Assembly (NCBI GenBank): GCA_963969495.1
Contig: OZ018317.1
Location: 218,774,651 to 218,838,650, forward strand
From: Ceratothoa steindachneri
Lineage: Eukaryota > Arthropoda > Malacostraca > Isopoda > Cymothoidae
Direction of reading: 5' to 3'
Length of the DNA: 64,000 nt
Part shown: in pieces, positions 34,258 to 44,619 of the stretch
Layout of the letters: each line of letters opens with the position of its first letter
Position numbering within the stretch: the first letter of the stretch is position 1
Position numbers and translations under genes: made by a program
The notes under the pieces: model-generated
Told to the model about the DNA's origin: nothing
Databases searched by the model: none
The model's input: only the letters and a program-made list of their open reading frames with translations

Positions 34258-36430
34258 CGATTTTTCTGTTCACTCTTTTGTCTATTTGCACTTTTTCTCC
34301 TTTCGTTTTTTCTATTTTCTCTCTTCTCTCTCCCTTTCTCTCCTTTCCCTCTTTGTTCTACTTTATCTCTTTTCCCCTTTTTCCCTTTTCCTTTCTCTAT
34401 GTTCTCTTGTCTCTATTGCCTCTCTTTTTCTTTTTTTCTCTTATTTATCTCTTTACTCTTTATTCTTCTCTCTGTTTTCTGTCATCTTTTTCTATTTTCT
34501 CAATTATTTGTTTTTCTCTTTTCTCCTTTTTATACCTCTTTATTCTCTATCTCATATTTTCTATCTCCCTTTCTCTTTCCTATCTAATTCTGTTTTTCTC
34601 TTGTAGTTTCTTTATTTTTCACTTTTTTTACTTTATAATTTCTCTTTCTCTCTCTTTTGTCTGTTTTTTTCTAATTTTTCTTTTTGTTCTCATTGTTCTC
34701 TGATTTCTATCTGTTCTCACAGTCTTCTCTATTTCCCTATTTTTCTCTTTTTCTCTTTGTCTCCATTTTCTCTTTTCTCCTTTTCTTTCTTTTTCTTTCT
34801 CGCCTTTCTACCTTGTCTCTCCTTTTTTCTTTTCCTTTGATCGATACTTTTTGTTTTTTGTTCTGTTTTCAGTTTTCACTTTTATTTTCTATGCTTTCTC
34901 TTAGCTCTCTTTTTCTATTTTAATTTTGTTCTGTATTCTTATTTTTATATCTGTTCACTTTTATCTTTAATCTTTTTCAGCTTTTTTTTCCTTTTTCTAT
35001 TTTTTTATTTTTTATTTTTTCACTCATATCTCACATTTTTCTCGTTTATCACTGTTCTCTTTGTTCAACGTTTCTCTCCATTTTCTTTTTGTTGTCTAAT
35101 TTCTCTCCTTCTGACTTTTATTACTTTTCTTTTTCTATTTACCACTTTTTATCTTATACGGCCTGTGCCTTTCTTTGCCTCTCTTGTACTTTCTTTTTTG
35201 TTTTCTGTTTTCTCTTTATTTTATTTTCCTACTTTCGTTTCTTATTTTATATTTTCCTTCTCTTTATTTTCTTTATTTCTTATCCTCTTTCTTCTCTCCT
35301 AATCTCTTGTACTTTCTGGATTTTTCTCTTATACTCTATGTTTTTGTATCTTTTCTCACTTTTTTATTTTATTCTTTTCTCCATTTTCTCTTTTATATTT
35401 TCTCTTCTATATATTTTAGCTCTTTTTCCTTTTACTCTTGTTCTCTTTTGATCTTCGCCTTTCTCTATTTTTTCTCTATTTCCCTATTTCTCTATCTCTT
35501 TCTTCTATCTTTTTCTCTTTCTCTTTTTGTTTTTCTCATATCTCTAATACTTTCTGCATTTTCTATTTTTCTTTGGTACTTTATTTTGCTTTTTCTCTCT
35601 TATGTTTTATTTTTTCTCTGTTCTCTGAATTCTTTCTTTGTTTTTTTCTCGTTGTCTCGTGTCTCTTTCTTCTTTTTTCTTTTTTCTCGGTTTTCTCATG
35701 GGTTCGAATTTTCTTTATTTTCTTTTTGTCTTTCTCTATTTTCTTTTATCTTTCTTGTATATCTTGTCTCTTTTGCTCTCTTTTCCTCGTTTTCCCGTTT
35801 TATTTCATACTATATATTATATACTCTTTAAACTCTTTTTGCTCTTTTTCTCTTTGTTTGCTTTTTCTATTTATTTCTTTTCATGTATTCTTTGTCTCTG
35901 TTTTTTCTCTTTTCTCTGTTATTTGTTATTCTCTTTTCACTTTATGTTATAAGATTTCTCTAGTCTCTTTTCTCGTTTTCTCATTTCTTACTCTCTTCTT
36001 TTTCTTTTCTCCTTTTTCGCATGGTTCTTTTTTCTTTTTCGCTTCGTCCTCTTTGTTCTATTTTCTCCTTTTTCTTTTTATTAGTTTTTTTCTACTTTTC
36101 TATTTCTACTCTAATTTTTCGCCTTTTCTCATTCTCGTTCTCTTTTTCTTTTCTTTTTCTCTTGTTTTGTCTTTTCAACTTTTTTCTCTTTTTCATTTAT
36201 CTCCTTTATCCTTTTATTCTGTTTTTTTCCTGTTTTTTGTCTTTACTACCCCTTTTCCTCTTTTTCATTTTCTCCTTATCCTGTTTTTTTCCTTCTATTT
36301 TATACATCTTTTCCACTTTTCTCTGTTTTTAACCTTTTCCACATCACCCCTTTCTCCTATCCTCTCTACCTCTTTTCTCTTTGTTTCCTCTTTTTTCAAT
36401 TTTTAGTTTTTCATCTTCCTTCTTTTTCTT
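29440..36430. repeat. About 7-kb polypyrimidine (C/T) tract
   Basis: The plus strand is overwhelmingly T and C for seven kilobases, built from TTTTCTC/CTCTTTTTC-like words. A recurring longer word, CTCTTGTACTTTCT and variants, appears at about 31843, 32473, 33138, 35183 and 35297 among others. This suggests a degenerate satellite rather than pure slippage. A perfect (CT)n run sits at about 34191-34252. Every long open frame here (Phe/Leu/Ser-rich proteins) is a composition artefact. It lies in the SLC23 intron between exons 1 and 2; the transcribed minus strand is purine-rich (GAAAA). Confidence 0.95.
34191..34252. repeat. (CT)n microsatellite inside polypyrimidine tract
   Basis: An uninterrupted TC dinucleotide run of about 62 bp. 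Confidence 0.95.
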
Positions 36431-36757
36431 TTTCTTCTCAAGACATACTCCGCTTCGGACGCTGCGACCGAGATTGAGGTCCCTTTCTCCTGGACCTTGG
36501 AAGGTGGTCTCTTGCGAGCATTTTTCAATCCTTAGACTCTCTTCCACACCTCTGCAATAGATCTTCTTCCCGTTAAGAAGACACGTATGCCCGCCCACAG
36601 GCCTGCTTCGACATATAGCGGAACCTCGCTCCCGCTCGACGAAATTCACGCTTTTAGCGCGTGTAAGCATATCGCTTCCGTAAGGGAGCCTTCTCTTACA
36701 AAGCCGACCACCATGAAAGCGGACGGCATGCAAAATGACCAGTTTCTAAAAAAAGTA

Positions 36758-38122
36758 TTAGGTTGAGGAATAAGTTCTTGCGGTTTTTTTATGTTGTGTT
36801 GATTTAAGTTTTGTTGACGTGATTTGTGCACATATTAAGAAACAATAATAAATAATGTGAGCAAAATTTGCAAAAGTTAGGCTACGTCTCTTAGGCTTTT
36901 GCTTATGCTACGTCTTTAAGTTGAGTAATAAGTCATTGCGGTTTATTTAAATGTTGTGTTGATTTAATTTTTGTTCTGTACCCTCAAAATGGAATGTCAA
37001 GTTGAAAGAAAGGCGCATTTTCGAAACTTGTTGTTATTCATTTTCAATCGAGACGGGAACAATGCAAACGCAGCCAAAGCTCGTGGCGATATTTGTGCTG
37101 TGTACGGAGAAAATGCTTTAGCAGAAAGGACAGCTCAATGGTGGTTTTCACGTTTCAAAAAAAGTCATTTTAATCTTAATGACGAGAATGCTCTGGGCGC
37201 CCCATTAAGTTGGATGAAGATTGATTGAACGACCTTCTTCATGAAAATCCTCGTCAATCGACTAGAGAATTGGCTGTACAATTGGTGTGTCATCAGGAAA
37301 CTGTAGTGAATCACCTTCATTCGATGGGGAAAGTTAAAAAACTCGGTGCATGAGTTCCGCACGCTTTGAGCAAAAGCAACAAACTTCAACGCTCCACGAT
37401 TGCCACAGGTTTGCTTGCTCGTCACAAGGCTACTCATGGATGTAAGGACAGATTTGTTCACAGCATCATCACTAGCAACGAAAAGGGATGTGTTTATTTA
37501 TGTCAACAGGAATCATCGAAAACAATGTCTTAGCCCCAATAAAAATCCACTTCCGCGATTAAAGCAAGGACTTCATCCACGAAAGACGATGCTGTGTGTG
37601 TGTGGTGGGATTGTGAAGGCATCATTCTTTATGAGCTCCTTGTGAACAACGAGATTCTCAATCAGAACTCTGCGTTCAACAAATGTATCGACTCGCCGAA
37701 GCTATTCGTGAAAAGCGACCTCATCGACGTTATGGAGTCCTTCTGCAACACGCCAATGCTCGTCCTCACATTGCCAATATGATAAAAGACGCCATCCAAA
37801 CGCTTAATTGGGAAATCCTGCCGCATCTGCCATATTCGCCAGACTTGGCTCCATCGGATTTCCATCTGTTCCGATCGCTCTCCAACAATTTGCGCGGCGT
37901 TTCGTTCAATACTGATGCGGAATAAAGAACCTGGTTAGACGAATTCTTCGAGTCTAAATCCGGAGATTTTTATTGCAGAAGCATCGAAAAACTAGTTGAA
38001 CGTTGGGAATACATTAGTGATTAAATTGCATATTGTTATCAATTAAAAATGAAGTTTTTCTAAAATTATTAATGGTAATGAATAAATTTGATAAAGCTGC
38101 AAGAACTTATTCCTCAACCCAA
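36758..38122 (+). mobile_element. Mariner element (copy C), full length with TIRs and TA target duplication
   Basis: The left terminus TTAGGTTGAGGAATAAGTTC (36758) mirrors the right terminus, whose reverse complement is TTGGGTTGAGGAATAAGTTC (ending 38122). TA flanks both ends (36756-36757, 38123-38124). Its 1365-bp length is normal for mariner. A second, degraded copy of the left terminus (TTAAGTTGAGTAATAAGTCA, about 36916) lies inside, before the transposase ORF. Confidence 0.92.
36989..38024 (+). pseudogene. Mariner transposase (copy C), inactivated
   Basis: ATG at 36989 opens MECQVERKAHFRNLLLFIFN, and ALAERTAQWWFSRFKKSHFN covers the first HTH domain. The frame is lost at about 37227. The first catalytic motif reads ITSNEKG instead of the usual TGDEKW (Asp to Asn). 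The second reads LLQHANARPHIANMI instead of HDNARPH (Asp to Ala). The third is kept in YSPDLAPSDFHLFRSL. The C-terminus ends VERWEYISD then a stop. The motif spacing fits a DD34D mariner. Several stops and frameshifts make it inactive. Confidence 0.88.
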
Positions 38123-39836
38123 TAGTTAAGCCCGCGGCGATAAGGGACCCAAGAAGACTCAACAGCCTCATCAACCAACCTACACTCATCAACTGGAATA
38201 GGCAAAAGTTCAACCCACCGCTCCCGTTCAAATCACCACCGAGGCCGTTTCTTAGGCGGCATCAGCCGAAAAAATGATAGTGGAATGAGAAAGTGGTCAC
38301 TACCATGAAACTTATCGACCACTTCCAACACAAAATGGTTCTTGAGCAGTGATGCGTAAGATGATCGACACTTAGGGCACCTATCTCCAGCTCATCGATC
38401 CTTTCGGCAAGGACCAAACCCATGTGATTGATGAATTAGACCCCTCAGAGGGTTTCATACTGTTCAGATGCCAGATTAGGAGCAAGGGCCTCGGGAACCG
38501 TGCTACGACGCGGCGAGATTTCCTCCTCGTCAAAATCGGTTTACAGTGAAATGTACGCAGAAATAACAATATACCTCTTATCTAGGTGTAACTTTCTTTC
38601 CGCTGCCTCTAAAGACTAATTTATATTGAATATATAAACGGACACATCACATTGGGTGTAATTAACGCATAGTCCAAACCGATCCTCAAATGCTGAATGG
38701 CCGTACGCTTCTCCGAGGGATTATTGGCTGTACAAGGTGTTGTCGCCTTCGAGGACTTAGCGGGGGGAAATTGGCTCCCAGGAGAGTCTTTTCCTCTCAC
38801 CGTCTTGAATCATTTGGTGAGAGGTGTAGTTTGGTGGTGGGCTGTCTCTTTTTCGGCCGGTCCCGTGTCTCCAAGGCGCCCCGTTCGAGCCTTATGTAGC
38901 GAGAGGAGGGGGCGGGGAAAAGCTCCTTTAGTGGTCTCTTCATTTCGGGTAACAGCTTTCTGAGCCCTCGAAGACGGTCTCGCGACCAAATAGCAAGGGG
39001 TGTGCCCCCCGTGAGTCTAATGAACCAGTAGAGGCGCGTGGCTCTTTAGCCTTACTGGAAACGGTCACATGGGGCGAAAGGTATCCATATGTACCGCCTG
39101 CTCTACCAGGTGAGGGGGTGGAGAGAACCAGCAGAAGGGTTCCAAATGGGCGCGAAGCTACTGTTCTCGTAGACCTGAAGGGTCCAGTAACAGTGGATGC
39201 CTTTTTAACAATTGAGGCAGATGACATTCCAAGTAACGCTGGGCGCAATGAATCAAAGTGTTCTAAGCCTAGCAAAAATAGAGTCGGTCCATAACCTTTA
39301 CTAGTAGAATCTCATTAACAAAAATATACGAGCTCCATTGCTTAGAGGAAGCTGAGTGCAGCTTGCCAGAATTCACGAATAAATACGCTGACGCAATAGC
39401 GATACCAACCAGAAAGCACCGAGTCAGGTAGCCTGTCACGTTTAAAAGGGAGGAAGAGTTAAGACTGGGTCCCTTGGTCAGGCAGCACTTCAGGGATATC
39501 TTCTAAGGAGTAGCACACATAAAGTTCGAATTTTATAAAATTCATAGTAGAGTGAGGTGTCACCTGCGCAGGGAGCCATCGAGTGTCCGAAAAACACTCA
39601 CCATGGCAGGGTCTTCCTCATTCACCAGAAAAGTACTCATCCAGAAGGCAAGAGACCTTCGGATCTTTACGTAGATGAACCCAAACTACGGCCTGACGTT
39701 GATACAGCCTGTTTCCCTTGGCAACATCTTTCCATCAGGAGATCGAAGAATTGGAAAACGTTTGAAGCCCTCGGGTTCATCGAGGCTAGTAGAGACATCG
39801 GCAACTTTCGCTTCTTTGCCTTGGTTTGGGTAATCC

Positions 39837-40108
39837 CTACCGAGAGCGCTTCTGAATGGATGTGTAGGACACAACCTGCTCACCTACAGAAAAGACAAAG
39901 GACCCGTTCATCAACGGAATTTCATCGGAAGGAGAGAAAGCCATAGTTTTCTTATTCTTCTTGCTTGTTTTCTTCTTCTTTTTAGGAGAGGAGGGAGGAG
40001 AGTGAACCCTTTTCTCTCCGTCCACTGAAGAAGTTTCATGACCGGATGAGCCAGCCTCAGCCATTTCCTTTTCAGAAATGAATCAGTCCATGGTTGACTG
40101 ATGGGCAC
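39837..40108 (-). pseudogene. I-like LINE ORF1 fragment (element E)
   Basis: The open frame 40064-39837 reads GHETSSVDGEKRVHSPPSSP, then KKKKKTSKKNKKTMAFSPSD. This low-complexity Lys/Ser-rich segment is of the sort found in the ORF1 nucleic-acid-binding protein of I-like LINEs. Assignment rests on its position: downstream sequence at about 39400-39470 aligns with the zinc-knuckle-bearing ORF1 region of element H (about 59770-59850). Confidence 0.45.
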
Positions 40109-40804
40109 CAGCCGGGGAAGGAGATCCCTCCTCTCTTCGTAAGTCTCCGGATGCCCGCGCCGCCTCAGGAGGATCTTGCACAGAGGCGGACTTTGGCTCG
40201 GGCTAGTCTCTCACTAGCTCCTTCCTCCCTTGAGAAGACCCCGCCATCTCTGGGGTGGGCACCTCGGAGTCCATTTCCACCTCAGGAGGAGCTGTCAAGT
40301 GGTAATCCTCACATAAAGTCTCACGGATAGCAACCAAAGAATCTCCATGGCTATGGACTAAAATAAAGGTCACCGGCGAGCAGACCTCTGACGTGCGCGC
40401 CGGCCCCGAATAACATCAGGACACATTAGGCAATGGCAATGGCAAGCACAGCCCGACGGGACCCACCAACTTAGCCCGTCTTAGGCGATTGATTCTAAGA
40501 AAGTGAAGAAGTGCCTCCGGTGGTTCTAAAGTCGAGTTGTCCAAGAGGTAAATCTCTGCTCCGCTTGAAGAACGTTTGACGGGGGTCTGAGAAAGCACGA
40601 AGTGTGCCACCTTCCATTTAGTGGTGGAGGTGCTCGAGGGTGTCTCCACAGATTTGTGATCACTGGAATAGAAAACTAGAGTTGGTGGGGTATATCCCAC
40701 GTCCCGATGTTACCGCTTATACCATTTAGGGTTTCGGGTTTTCATGGGTCCACCATAAGAGCATGAGAGTCTGCAAGAAGCAAATCAATATCCCGTACCA
40801 TTCT

Positions 40805-43400
40805 CACAGTTCAGTCCCACTTAGCATCCTCATCCATAAATCTATCCAATCTATTCTTAAAGTTGCTGACAGGACGATTCTATCACAACTAGTGAGCCTA
40901 TTTCATTTATTTACCACTTGATTTGTAAACCAATTTCTACCAATCTCTTTCCTAAACTTAAACTTGTCCTGTTTAAGCCAATGCTACATATCTAATCCTG
41001 AAAAAAGCTCACAAAGTGCACGTGAGTCAAAGTTATGCAGATACACCCACAAAGGAAAAGGGAAAAGCGATTCCGAGCGCTTTCGTCTTTATTCTTAAAA
41101 ACCTTTTCAAGGAATGAACAGGAGGCTGGACATACAGTGCCTTAAATAGTGGAAGGGGAGATTAGACTACCCACCTCTGACCATTCCTTGAAAAGGTCTT
41201 TAAGAATAAAGACGAAAGCGCTCGGAATCGTTTTTCACTTTTCCTTTGTGGGTGTAACATGTCTAATCATGTTCACTAAAATAAGAACCTCATTTACGTC
41301 TCCCCTATTATAACATTTTACCCACTTGAAGACTTCAATAGACTACCCACCTCTGACCATTCCTTGAAAAGGTCTTTAAGAATAAAGACGAAAGCGCTCG
41401 GAATCGTTTTTAACTTTTCCTTTGTGGGTGTAACATGTCTAATCATGTTCACTAAAATAAGAACCTCATTTACGTCTCCCCTATTATAACATTTTACCCA
41501 CTTGAAGACTTCAATCAAGTCCCTCGATCTCTACTCCTTTCTACTGTATGAAGATTTAGTCTCCTAAGCCTCTGACCATAAAGTAGGCTCCGCAACCTAT
41601 AAATCATCTTAGCCATCCTGCTTTGGACAGACTCAACCAAAATAATATTCATTCTACCTATAAGATGGTGAGAAAAATTGTATTGTATAGTCAAGATAAG
41701 GCATAGCTACAAGAAATGCCAGGTACAGTTTCAGAATGACATCAGCACTCCTATTGCCTACACTCCTCCCAATAAACCCCAATATCCTATTATTTTTTTT
41801 CCTAGCGCTTTTCCACGGCTTTCTATACCGGAAGTCTGAACTTAGCAGGATATCTAAGTCTCTTTCGCATTCTGACATTCCTAAAACTCTCCCATTCAGT
41901 GGATTACTCCTGCCTATACTAAGTCCGCTATCCTTGCTTATTTTAAATTCCATTTGCCATTTCTTTGCCCGTTGTAATAGAATAGTCAATTGATCTTGTA
42001 ATACTTCAGCATCAGATCAGACCTTATAATCGCACATAACTCACTATCATCGGCAAACTTGCGAAGCTCGCTACTCATACACAAGTCAAGATCATTAATA
42101 TGAATCAAGAACAACAACGACTCCAACCCTGACCCCTAAGAACCCCACTGGTGAAATTCCCCCACTCAGATTTAATCCCATCGATACTAATTCCTTCCTG
42201 CATGTTACTAAGCCACTTAAAAATAATTCCATTAATTCCATGCGCTTTAACTTTATTCAAAAGTTGTAAGAGTGGCATGATGTCGAAAAACTTACTAAAA
42301 TACAAATAAACAATATCGTAATTCTCATCTTTCTCGGCCACATCATACACCTTTCTATAAGAAACTCCAGTAAATTAGCCAAACAAGATTTGCCCCTAAT
42401 ATAGCCGTGTTGAGATTCTTTAATCAACTTATGTTTATTTAAGTGATCTCAATTTTCCTGGTCGGTAATTGAACATATTTGTTTTATCCCCTTTCTTGAG
42501 TATAGCTATCATATTAAGTTTCCCCAATGTTGTTATTAAAATTCTAGTCTCTAACAAATTTCTAAATAGGCATGCTAGGGGATCACTTTACACATCTATT
42601 TCTTTTGTCATTAAATTATCCTCTAATTTTCCTCCTCATTAACCCTGAGGATCAAGATACCCTCAGGTACAATAAGAATATCTTCGAGTGTAAATACTGA
42701 AATAAAATACTTATTTATCCCTCGCTAACTATCCATCTGTAATTATAAGTGGGCCAATTTTATGTTTAGCCTTAGTTCTGTATAATTAAAACAAACCTTT
42801 GAGATCTTTCTTTCACTTACTTGCCACCTTGATTTCATGATTTCCATTGATACCCTAATTAACTTTTTAATGTTCAGAGTTACTCAATATACGAGTATAT
42901 CTACCTTAAATGACCCCCCCAATTTTTATTTTCATATAAATGCCACTTTTAATGCCAATATAATGGTTAATTTTATCTAACATCTATTTAGGGTCAGCCT
43001 TGGCTCTAATCTCACTATATGAAATGTTCATATTCTGTCCATCAATTAAATGTTTAATCATTGTCTCATATTCCTGATCAACACTATTCGTCTCTACCTG
43101 CATGTTATCTCCTCTCCCTCACTGCTCTCATTGACATCACATTTACTGACCTGACCTCACGCGTTAGTTCCCAAACAAGACTGTAGGTACCTCCTCAGAC
43201 CACTATAATCTGCTTTTCTAAATTCTGGGATTTTAACCTTATTTATTCTACAGAGAATCCAGTTTCATTTCAATTCAAATATAATTTCACAATGGTCACT
43301 TTTTCCAAGATTTCCTCCAATCTCTGTATTGCTAATACCTTTTCCTTATTTGTTAGAGCTAAATCCAATATATTATCACTTCTAGTGGGTTGGGGTCCAC
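40805..43400 (-). mobile_element. CR1-like LINE (element F), minus strand, decayed
   Basis: From about 43400 down the minus strand gives LDLALTNKEKVLAIQ (endonuclease C-terminus). RT follows with MIAILKKGDKTNMFNYRPGK and DENYDIVYLYFSKFFDIMPL (motif A). Next are KAHGINGIIFKWLSNMQEGI, SGVLRGQG (motif B) and RAKKWQMEFKISKDSGLSIG. The C-terminus has YLAFLVAMPYLDYTIQFFSP, DLIEVFKWVKCYNRGDVNEV and, beyond the 41040-41515 insertion, KEIGRNWFTNQVVNKWNRL. The YADD region falls in a damaged stretch near 42050. It lies downstream of SLC23 exon 1 in the same intron and on the gene's strand. Confidence 0.83.
41040..41515. repeat. Composite repeat: direct duplication plus inverted copy inside LINE F
   Basis: A segment of about 173 bp beginning AGACTACCCACCTCTGACCA occurs twice in tandem (about 41164-41335 and 41337-41514), nearly identical. 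Its first part also occurs inverted at about 41044-41120 (CACCCACAAAGGAAAAGGGA). The repeated unit contains a hairpin GTCTTTA-AGAA-TAAAGAC followed by GAAAGCGCTCGG. It interrupts the LINE RT C-terminal coding region. Confidence 0.9.
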
Positions 43401-43409
43401 ACCTGCGAG

Positions 43410-44455
43410 CGATAAACGCCAACTAGGTGTCGCCAAGTTGACCACTCCATCCCCAAAGGGCCGGGCCGCAGTTCCCAACTGAACAGTCAGGAAGGCAGGA
43501 GGAGACAGTGGATTTCAGGACGGCCAAGACCTGAGGATCTCTTACGGGACCCAAGGCCTTTAGTGTGTCTGGCAGCCAATAAGACAGTAAAACCCGCCTG
43601 CCCGCCACAAGCAGTACAGCCTTATTCCCCCGATAATGGCCGTAGAGAGGTGGTCAGCTCATTACAAACAAATAAGGGGTTATTGGGGCAAAGTTCCTGA
43701 TCTCTCTTGACTTGCAAGCGTTAAATGGCGTTGTTTATTAAGATTCCAGAGCCTCTTTTCTGAAACGGCATGAGGAAGCTAGTCAGCTTTTTAAGGGGGT
43801 TGAGGGGATAGTTGTAGAAAAAAATGGATGCTGAGAAATAAGGAATAAGTACACTAACTTTTCACAGCCCTTTCATGGAGTTAAATTCGATCCAGTAAAG
43901 GGCCTTCCTAAATTGCACTTAGGGCGAGAGGACATACAGCTCCTCCAGGTACCAAGTATAGCAGTCTACACCAGTACCCTTCTGCAGGATTCAAGGTGGA
44001 AGAACCGATTTATATTTACTCGAATCCTTAAAGATGGCTCTAGAAATGCCTAATTAGAGTTATTACGCTAAATGAAATTAGGTTAGATAATTATGTATGG
44101 TTAGCCGCAGTATGGAATCACGAAACTGTTCGCCTTTGCATCAGAAAACATATGCTGTAGCGTCCAATCATTTGAACTCCACGTCTATTTCTAGGTCTTT
44201 AATGAGATAGGCATCATACGCAGAGAAGCAGTGCTAAAAAGTATACCAAAAAATAACTTATACTCGTAATCAAGATATTTCATTGTCGATGTAACACTTG
44301 CATACCTCAAGAAAACCAAAATGGCCATCAATAAGGAATTATTACTTTTATGAACGATTCGCTCTCTCAGGATCACGGGTGAGTGGAAATTAAACTTTCT
44401 ATCAAATTTAGCCTCGAGCCAAACCAATTTCTCTTTACCCAACACAAACTTCGCC
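43410..44455. other. SLC23 intron 1 distal part, including a repeat shared with 62.4 kb
   Basis: No gene is seen. The block 43845-43985 (CATGGAGTTAAATTCGATCC ... CATACAGCTCCTCCAGGTAC) resembles 62376-62520 (CAGGGAGTTCAAGTGAACCC ... GGCAGCTCCTCCTGATAACT). This suggests two diverged copies of an unnamed repeat. Confidence 0.4.
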
Positions 44456-44459
44456 TCAC

Positions 44460-44618
44460 CTGCAATCCAAACAAGACGCACATGAGCGGCGGAGGATTAT
44501 CTTCGACTCCAAATTCAATATCATCCGTGGACTCAGTTTGAGTTGAAGAAGTCCCTTTCACTTGCAACTCAAGGGCGATTTCTCCATCTAAGTCTTTGTT
44601 GGTTTTCTCTTCCTTCGC
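44460..44618 (-). CDS. SLC23A: SLC23 exon 1 of window (N-terminal tail and start of TM1)
   Basis: The 53 codons start after the acceptor TTTTCAAG and end at CAG before GTGAGG. They encode an acidic/lysine-rich cytoplasmic tail (KEEKTNKDLDGE, then TESTDDIEFGVED). This is followed by NPPPLMCVLFGLQ, which matches the pre-TM1 and TM1 start of SLC23 proteins (PPWYLCILLGFQ in human SVCT1). The frame upstream of the acceptor hits a stop with no ATG, so an initiating exon must lie further upstream. It ends in phase 0 after Gln, and the partner His opens exon 2, completing the QH motif. Confidence 0.85.
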
Positions 44619-44619
44619 C

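Larger units (their letters stand above)
36435..40720 (-). mobile_element. I-like LINE (element E), interrupted by a mariner
   Basis: The minus-strand order is ORF1-like sequence (about 40720-39300), the start of ORF2 with endonuclease traces (38600-38126), and the EN-RT linker (36755-36440). ORF1 includes a Lys-rich stretch SPPSSPKKKKKTSKK at 40005. The endonuclease traces are LIDELEIGVL and, in shifting frames, GSDHFLIPLSF, PIPVDECRLVDEAVES. The linker has LPYGSDMLTRAKSVNFVERE and GGHTCLLNGKKIYCRGVEES. The two ORF2 parts are split by the 1365-bp mariner at 36758-38122. The matching uninterrupted sequence is in element H at about 58050. The RT domain is missing; the polypyrimidine tract begins where it should start. 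The element is dead. Confidence 0.75.
13550..44618 (-). other. SLC23A: SLC23-family nucleobase/ascorbate transporter gene, partial (exons 1-8 of this window)
   Basis: Eight minus-strand exons splice into one open frame of 1404 bp (468 codons). Each internal border has GT/AG consensus and matching phase. The product is a multi-pass plasma-membrane transporter of the NAT/SLC23 family, which in animals carries ascorbate (SVCT) or nucleobases together with sodium. Visible family marks are the QH pair in TM1 (exons 1/2 join), [49 protein letters not shown], the NAT signature [10 protein letters not shown] and [15 protein letters not shown]. Family members are near 600 residues, so a short N-terminus and about 120 C-terminal residues are missing. 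Introns from exon 1 on are about 15.5 kb, 431 bp, 108 bp, 583 bp, 6.1 kb, 5.1 kb and 1.9 kb. The substrate cannot be decided from sequence alone. The family call is secure; the paralogue is not. Confidence 0.93.

Noticed and set aside
29470..36406. Dozens of long Phe/Leu/Ser-rich open frames (up to 322 codons)
   Set aside because: They arise because a T/C-only strand cannot spell TAA, TAG or TGA; no domain or conserved motif is present.
38690..39275. Overlapping open frames on both strands in GC-richer sequence
   Set aside because: Position and partial similarity to 58.5 kb indicate decayed I-like LINE sequence; no host protein recognised.
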